Shown piece after piece: positions 59,740-64,000 of a stretch of DNA of 64,000 bases. Within the stretch, counting starts at the first letter, position 1; each line of letters begins with the position of its first letter. The notes beneath the pieces are model-generated. The model was not told where the DNA came from. It saw only the letters and a program-made list of their open reading frames with translations, and searched no databases. The stretch covers positions 62,001-126,000 of the forward strand of contig CAWACW010000018.1 in NCBI GenBank assembly GCA_963780635.1. Reading direction: 5' to 3'. The position numbers and the translations under genes were made by a program. Origin of the DNA: DATEPR01 sp963780635. GTDB taxonomy: Bacteria > Actinomycetota > Actinomycetes > Mycobacteriales > Pseudonocardiaceae.

Positions 59740-60558
59740 CTAGCGCAGGACGGCGACGTGGCTCACCAGCAGGGCGTAACCGACGAACGAGAGCACGTCC
59801 AGCAGCGTGTGCGCGACGACCATCGGCCACAACCTGTTGGTGCGCTGCCAGATCCGGCCGAAGATCAGGCCCATCAGGAAGTTCCCGACGAACCCGCCGA
59901 AGCCCTGGTACAGGTGGTACGAGCCACGCAGCACCGCGGCCGACACCAGCGACGTGTTCTCCTTGAGCCCGAGCTGGCGCAACCGGCTGATGAAGTAGCC
60001 GATCACCAGGGCCTCCTCGGCCCAGGCGTTCGCGGCCGCAGCGAGTACCAGCACCGGGATGCGCCACCACGTGTCGTTCAGTGTGGTCGGCTGCACGGTC
60101 AGGTTCAGGTCCAGGGCCTTGGCCAGCAGATACAGGCCGATGCCGGGAATGCCGATCAGCGCGGTCAGCCCGATGCCGACCGCCGCGTCGCGGCCGCGGA
60201 AGCGGGACAGGCCGATCTCGGCCAGCCGGTAGCCGGCCCGGTAGAGCAGGTAGATGCCCAGGCAGCCCCAGGCGAGCAGCTTCGCGACATTGGCCAGCTG
60301 GTCGAGCAGATCCAGCAAGCTGATCGCGGCCTGCGGCACGTTGATCGCCACGTGCTGCTGGTTGAGCGGGGTGGCCTTGAGCAGCGAGTCCAGCAGCGAC
60401 ACCAGGCTGGTGAACCCGGCGAGGCCGAGGGTGGTCGTGAAGACGATCACCAGCTCGATGCGGACCAGCCTGCGCTCGGCCGGGTCGGTGACGTATCGGA
60501 TGCCGGCCGGTGGCTCGGGCGCCAACCAGGCCCGCACTCGATTGCCCACGCGGATCAT
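59740..60558 (-). CDS. CPBP-family intramembrane metalloprotease
   Basis: 272 residues with about 7-8 membrane helices. The CPBP motifs are AWAEEALVIGYFISRL (EE pair), RGSYHLYQGFGGFVGNF and MVVAHTLLDVLSFVGYAL, giving the Glu/His metal ligands of Rce1-type proteases. The Arg of the canonical EExxxR is not obvious here. ATG at 60558; GTG at 60549 possible. It is divergent from the F420-dependent oxidoreductase gene and 14 bp before arcA. Confidence 0.9.
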   Translation of the reverse strand: MIRVGNRVRAWLAPEPPAGIRYVTDPAERRLVRIELVIVFTTTLGLAGFTSLVSLLDSLLKATPLNQQHVAINVPQAAISLLDLLDQLANVAKLLAWGCLGIYLLYRAGYRLAEIGLSRFRGRDAAVGIGLTALIGIPGIGLYLLAKALDLNLTVQPTTLNDTWWRIPVLVLAAAANAWAEEALVIGYFISRLRQLGLKENTSLVSAAVLRGSYHLYQGFGGFVGNFLMGLIFGRIWQRTNRLWPMVVAHTLLDVLSFVGYALLVSHVAVLR

Positions 60559-60606
60559 CGTATGCGCGCGAACCGGCCGGTTCGCGGCCGACGCTAATCT
60601 GCGCAC

Positions 60607-61077
60607 ATGCCCAAGTACGCGACGAACGACACCGTGGACCGCGCCCGGCTGCTGGAGTTCCTGCGGCCCCGCCACCGCGGCATCCTCAGCACGAACCGGT
60701 CCGACGGCCGTCCGCAGCTGTCCCCGGTGACGTTCGGCACCGATCCGGAGGGGCGGATCGTCGTGTCCACGTACCCGGCGCGGGCGAAGGTGCACAACCT
60801 GCGCCGCGACCCGAGGGCGTCGGTCTGCGTGCTGTCCGACGACTGGAGCGACGCCTGGGTGCAGGTGGACGGCACCGCCGAGGTGCTCGACCTGCCCGAG
60901 GCGCTGGACCCGTTGGTGGACTACTTCCGCGGCATCGCCGGCGAGCACCCGAACTGGGACGAGTACCGCGAAGCCATGACCCGTCAGGGCAAGTCACTGG
61001 TGCGCGTGACCATCGAGCGGTGGAGCCCGCTGGCCACCGGCGGCTTCCCGCCGGAGCTGGCCGGCACCCTGGGCTGA
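60607..61077 (+). CDS. PPOX-class F420-dependent oxidoreductase
   Basis: 156 residues, split beta-barrel of the FMN/F420-binding PPOX family. FLRPRHRGILSTNRSDGRPQ, LSPVTFGTDPEGRIVVSTYP and RAKVHNLRRDPRASVCVL are the typical N-terminal strands and phosphate-binding segment. VQVDGTAEVLDLPEA follows. F420 rather than FMN is inferred from the actinobacterial subgroup. Convergent with the DUF2470 gene (7 bp between stops). Confidence 0.9.
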   Translation: MPKYATNDTVDRARLLEFLRPRHRGILSTNRSDGRPQLSPVTFGTDPEGRIVVSTYPARAKVHNLRRDPRASVCVLSDDWSDAWVQVDGTAEVLDLPEALDPLVDYFRGIAGEHPNWDEYREAMTRQGKSLVRVTIERWSPLATGGFPPELAGTLG

Positions 61078-61084
61078 GCCCTGG

Positions 61085-61870
61085 TCAGGTCCGGGTGGCG
61101 TTGAGGAACGGGCAGCCGACCAGCCTGCGCAGCTCGCTGCCCAGCGCCCCCGGCGTGTCCACCGGCTCGGCGAACGCCAGCCGCACGTCGTGGTCGCCGT
61201 CCGCCAGTTCCACCCGCAGCCGCAGGCCGTAGCGGTCCAGCCCGAGCGGCCGCACGTGCCCGCCGCGCAACTCGGCGGGCAGTAGCCGGGTGAGCATGCC
61301 GACGACGTCCCGGTGGGCCAGTTCCAGGTGGCGCAGCCAGTGGTCCTCGTAGCGGCAGAACGGGTCCGGCGTGGCCGAGGAGAACTGGGCGGGCCGCAGC
61401 GACTCGGTGCCCTCGCTGTCGGCCAGCACCAGCGACACGGGGGTCAGCCGCAGCGCGGCCACGCCGTGGCCCACGTCCAGCAGCCGGGTGTCCGGCCGGG
61501 CCTCGGCCACCGCCAGTGCGTCCTGGCGGGCTTCGGCGGGGGACCGCAGGCTCAGCCAGCCGGTGATCCACAGCAGGCCGCGCACGGGCTCGCGCAGCGC
61601 GACCGGTGCCCGATCGGCCAGCTCGACCATCGCGGGCACGTCGGCGATCCCGGCGGCGGCGACCAGCGGGTGGTCCTCGGTGAGCAGCACGGTGGCCGAG
61701 CCGTCCGCGTGCACGTGGTGCAGGTGCGGCTCGATGCGTTCGGCATCCGTGTCGCTGCCCTGCTCCACGCCGTCCGTGCCGGAACGCAACAGGGTGGCCC
61801 TGCCGCCGCGGACCGCGATCGTGCGAGCCCGGTCGGCGGGTCCGGGACAGGGTGGTCGACGATCGTCCAC
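61085..61870 (-). CDS. DUF2470 protein under a likely iron box
   Basis: 261 residues. The N-terminal part (1-150) contains ADRARTIAVRGGRATLLR and a PPOX-like beta region. The C-terminal DUF2470 domain (about 170-258) has HRDVVGMLTRLLPAELRGGH and ELRRLVGCPFLNATRT. DUF2470 often accompanies HugZ-like heme-degrading or heme-binding proteins. GTG 6 nt after GGAGGTG. An IdeR/DmdR-type box lies 15-33 bp upstream, supporting an iron or heme role. Confidence 0.86.
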   Translation of the reverse strand: MDDRRPPCPGPADRARTIAVRGGRATLLRSGTDGVEQGSDTDAERIEPHLHHVHADGSATVLLTEDHPLVAAAGIADVPAMVELADRAPVALREPVRGLLWITGWLSLRSPAEARQDALAVAEARPDTRLLDVGHGVAALRLTPVSLVLADSEGTESLRPAQFSSATPDPFCRYEDHWLRHLELAHRDVVGMLTRLLPAELRGGHVRPLGLDRYGLRLRVELADGDHDVRLAFAEPVDTPGALGSELRRLVGCPFLNATRT

Positions 61871-61884
61871 GGCCGCACCTCCAG

Positions 61885-61903
61885 TTAGGGCAGCCTAACC
61901 TGA
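61885..61903 (-). promoter_or_regulatory. IdeR/DmdR-type iron box
   Basis: On the minus strand TCAGGTTAGGCTGCCCTAA matches 16 of 19 bases of the consensus TTAGGTTAGGCTAACCTAA. It sits 14 bp upstream of the DUF2470 start. It should repress that gene when Fe(II) is abundant. Confidence 0.72.
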
Positions 61904-61922
61904 AACGGGCGAGAAGGAAACG

Positions 61923-63110
61923 TCACGTGCGCGGACCGCGCCCCGACCAGGTCCAGGCGTAGCGGTCGTCCTCGCACGCCCCCGCTGCCTCGCCGAGTTC
62001 CAGCGGCCGGAACGTGTCCACCATGACGGCGGTCTCGTCGAAGTAGTCGACGCCCAGCGATGCTGCCACAGCGCCGGGCTGCGGGCCGTGTGTGAACCCG
62101 GACGGGTGTAGCGACAGCGAGCCGATGCCGATCCCGGAGCCCTTGCGTGCCTCGTAGTCCCCGCGCACGTAGAACAGCAGCTCGTCGGAGTCGACGTTCG
62201 CGTGGTTGTAGGGCACCGGCACGGACAGCGGGTGGTAGTCGACCTTGCGCGGGCAGAACGAGCACACCACGAAGTTCGGGCCCTCGAACGTCTGGTGCAC
62301 CGGCGGCGGCTGGTGCACACGGCCGGTGATCGGCTCGAAGTCGGCGATGTTGAACGCCCACGGATACAGGCAGCCGTCCCAGCCGACTACGTCGAACGGG
62401 TGGTTGGCGTACGTGTAGCGGGTCACGCCCGCCCGGTGCCGCACGTAGACGTCGACGTCGGTGTCCTCGACCAGCAGCGGCTCGACCGGCCCACGCTGGT
62501 CGCGCTCGCAGTAGGGCGAGTGCTCCAGGAACTGGCCCTTCGTGGCCAGGTACCGCTTGGGCGGCCCGATGTGCCCGGTCGCCTCCAGCACCAGCAGGCG
62601 GAGTGGGTCCTCGCCCGCGGGCACCACCCGGTAGGTGCACGAGGCCGGCAGCACCACGTAGTCGCCATCGCCGACCGCCAGCGCGCCGTAGCTCGTCTGC
62701 ACAGTGCCGCTGCCGCTCTGCACGTACAGCAGCTCGTCGCCTGCCGCGTTGCGGTACAGCGGACTGGGGCGGGTGGCCGCCACGAAGCTGATCGCCACGT
62801 CCGGATTGCCGAACAGCAGCCGTCGTCCGCGCACCGCGTCCACGTCGGCGGGCGCGTCCCATTTCAGTTCCTGGCTGCGGAAGTGCCTCGGCTTGAGCGG
62901 GTGGTTCGCGGTGGTCGCGCGGTCGGTGAACTCGTCGACGGCGACCGCGTCCACGATCGCCGTGGGCAGGTGGCGGTGGTAGAGCAGGGCCGAGTCGGAG
63001 GAGAAGCCCTCGACGCCCATCAGCTCTTCGGCGTAGAGGTTGCCGTCCGGATCGCGGAACTGCGTGTGGCGCTTTCGGGGGATCTCCCCGACGCTGCGGT
63101 AGTACGGCAT
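61923..63110 (-). CDS. hmgA: Homogentisate 1,2-dioxygenase
   Basis: 395 residues. It opens the ring of homogentisate in tyrosine/phenylalanine breakdown with Fe(II). Two-lobed cupin: AGDELLYVQSGSGTVQTSYG and GDGDYVVLPASCTYRVV in the N-lobe; NVDSDELLFYVRGDYEARKG and SLHPSGFTHGPQPGAV, with the iron-binding His/Glu, in the C-lobe. VVGWDGCLYPWAFNI is family-specific. ATG at 63110; the frame upstream is not homologous. Divergent from the gene at 63193 across 82 bp. Confidence 0.93.
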   Translation of the reverse strand: MPYYRSVGEIPRKRHTQFRDPDGNLYAEELMGVEGFSSDSALLYHRHLPTAIVDAVAVDEFTDRATTANHPLKPRHFRSQELKWDAPADVDAVRGRRLLFGNPDVAISFVAATRPSPLYRNAAGDELLYVQSGSGTVQTSYGALAVGDGDYVVLPASCTYRVVPAGEDPLRLLVLEATGHIGPPKRYLATKGQFLEHSPYCERDQRGPVEPLLVEDTDVDVYVRHRAGVTRYTYANHPFDVVGWDGCLYPWAFNIADFEPITGRVHQPPPVHQTFEGPNFVVCSFCPRKVDYHPLSVPVPYNHANVDSDELLFYVRGDYEARKGSGIGIGSLSLHPSGFTHGPQPGAVAASLGVDYFDETAVMVDTFRPLELGEAAGACEDDRYAWTWSGRGPRT

Positions 63111-63192
63111 GGCACCCCCCGGCGGGCCTCGCCGGCAACCGTTCGGCGTCCGGCAGGCGGACAGTTTTGTCCGGCTGTTTGACACCGTTAGC

Positions 63193-64000
63193 GTGTCACC
63201 TGTGTCAAGCGCTGTCGAGCTCCGTGCGCAAGGTCCATTCGGTGTTCCGCCCCTGTTGGCGCGGCTGGTTGACGACGCCGCGTTGTTCCCTCCGGGTAAG
63301 GCCGCGATGCCGGACGCGGTCCGCGAGCACCTGGCCGGACGTGCAGGTAGACGGGCCGGAGTGCTCGGTCATTTCCTGTGCACCGCGTCCCGGCTGCCTG
63401 AGTTGATCACTGAGTTGATCAAGGCGAAACCGGCCTCGCCGATCGGTCTGTCGCTGGTGGTCGACACCGGCCTGGGCGGCCTGCCGAAGGCGGTGTCCAT
63501 CGTCGAGTCGCGCACCGAGCTGCTCGTGCTGCGCATGGTGGAGATGCCGGCGCCATCGGACGTGGACGAGGTGTGGCTGGAGCGCGTGGACGAGTTCGTG
63601 CCAGAGGACTCGATCCGGGTGATCGAGCCGCGGCGCGGCGGTGCCGAATGGCTGGAGGGCGTGCGGCGGGTCGCCGACCGCGGCTACTGGCCCAAGCTGC
63701 GCTGCGGCGGCCAGTCGCTCGAAGCGTTCCCCAGCCTGCAGGAGGTGGCCGACTTCCTGGCCGTACTGGCCAGTTCCGGCGGCTCGTTCAAGGCCAGCTC
63801 CGGCCTGCACAACGCGGTCCGGCACACCGACCCGGACACCGGCTTCACCCATCACGGCTTCCTCAACCTGCTGGTTGCCACGGCCCGCGCGCTGGTCGGT
63901 GGCGACGTACTCGCGGCGCTGGCGTCCGAGGACGGTCCCGGGTTGGCGAAGGAGGCCGCCGAGCTGACCGACGACGCCGCCAGGGCGGTGCGCGGGGTGT
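63193..64000 (+). CDS. Hypothetical protein divergent from hmgA (runs off the right edge)
   Basis: At least 269 residues without a stop. GTG at 63193 (second GTG at 63202). GVPPLLARLVDDAALFPPGK, GVLGHFLCTASRLPELITEL, YWPKLRCGGQSLEAFPSLQE and SSGGSFKASSGLHNAVRHTD suggest a soluble alpha/beta enzyme-like protein. I recognise this type as an uncharacterised actinobacterial family seen near tyrosine-catabolism genes, but cannot name a reaction. Position suggests shared regulation with hmgA. Confidence 0.72.
   Translation, partial: MSPVSSAVELRAQGPFGVPPLLARLVDDAALFPPGKAAMPDAVREHLAGRAGRRAGVLGHFLCTASRLPELITELIKAKPASPIGLSLVVDTGLGGLPKAVSIVESRTELLVLRMVEMPAPSDVDEVWLERVDEFVPEDSIRVIEPRRGGAEWLEGVRRVADRGYWPKLRCGGQSLEAFPSLQEVADFLAVLASSGGSFKASSGLHNAVRHTDPDTGFTHHGFLNLLVATARALVGGDVLAALASEDGPGLAKEAAELTDDAARAVRGV

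Noticed and set aside
58514..60558. Classical arginine deiminase operon
   Set aside because: No ornithine transcarbamylase, carbamate kinase or antiporter adjoins arcA; the neighbour is a CPBP membrane protein.

Overview
The window is high-GC DNA with dense genes, frequent GTG/TTG starts, 1-4 nt stop/start overlaps, F420-type and IdeR-type features, and the fhaA-fhaB-pstP-rodA-pbpA order of actinobacteria. Protein content (NsdA-like HTH/TPR regulator, DUF6474-like and DUF5926-like proteins, a LytS kinase linked to an SSS symporter) points to a filamentous member of the Pseudonocardiales such as Amycolatopsis, Kibdelosporangium, Saccharothrix or Lentzea. The genus cannot be fixed from the sequence alone. 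The fha-pbpA cluster usually lies near oriC in this group. No prophage, transposase, CRISPR array or large biosynthetic cluster was seen.

Layout. 1-5.4 kb (minus): the cell-wall growth and Ser/Thr phosphosignalling operon fhaA-fhaB-pstP-rodA-pbpA, followed by tRNA-Leu(CAG). 6.2-13 kb: a hypothetical gene, an NAD(P)-binding protein, aldonolactone oxidase and amino-acid deaminase/aldolase with a TetR regulator, then a decayed GH1 beta-glucosidase next to an intact MFS transporter. 13-20.4 kb: two small conserved genes, an NsdA-like regulator, a phosphotransferase, an aldo/keto reductase, an SDR, a RecB-like DEDD nuclease and a DUF6474-like protein. 20.5-23.6 kb: a copper operon (Met/His-rich membrane protein, YcnI, CopC, CopD). 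24-28.7 kb: a gamma-glutamyltransferase, an approximately 780-bp degenerate 20-bp repeat array, and a MarR/MFS efflux pair. 28.7-32 kb: an HTH protein, a NarL-type two-component system and a 30-residue membrane ORF. 32-41 kb: an AlgX/SGNH-like membrane protein facing a tightly overlapping operon of glycosyltransferases, a methyltransferase, a coiled-coil protein and a Pro-rich membrane protein, probably for surface glycan.

41-45.6 kb: a DUF3592-like membrane protein overlapping tRNA-Gly(GCC), a sigma factor fused to a zinc-finger anti-sigma module and a membrane segment, and an Fpg-like glycosylase. 45.6-51 kb: LytS kinase, S49 peptidase, LytTR regulator, small membrane protein and SSS carboxylate symporter. 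51-56 kb: rhodanese, DUF4328-like protein, GDPD, SEC-C protein, DUF952, SigE-family sigma and its membrane partner, with a DnaA-box-like cluster at 54.2 kb. 56.2-58.3 kb: MarR behind a perfect palindrome, then an ABC exporter pair broken by nine apparent +1 insertions. 58.5-64 kb: arginine deiminase, CPBP protein, F420 oxidoreductase, an iron-box-controlled DUF2470 protein, homogentisate dioxygenase and a partial unknown gene.

The most notable signals are mutational or structural. A 4-bp tandem duplication reframes the tail of pstP. The ABC pair carries nine +1 shifts and no deletions. Short tandem duplications sit on several gene stop codons, and the repeat array is large. The best candidate for a poorly described system is the 33.6-40.9 kb operon. 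Gene calls rest on motif recognition by eye; no database search was possible.
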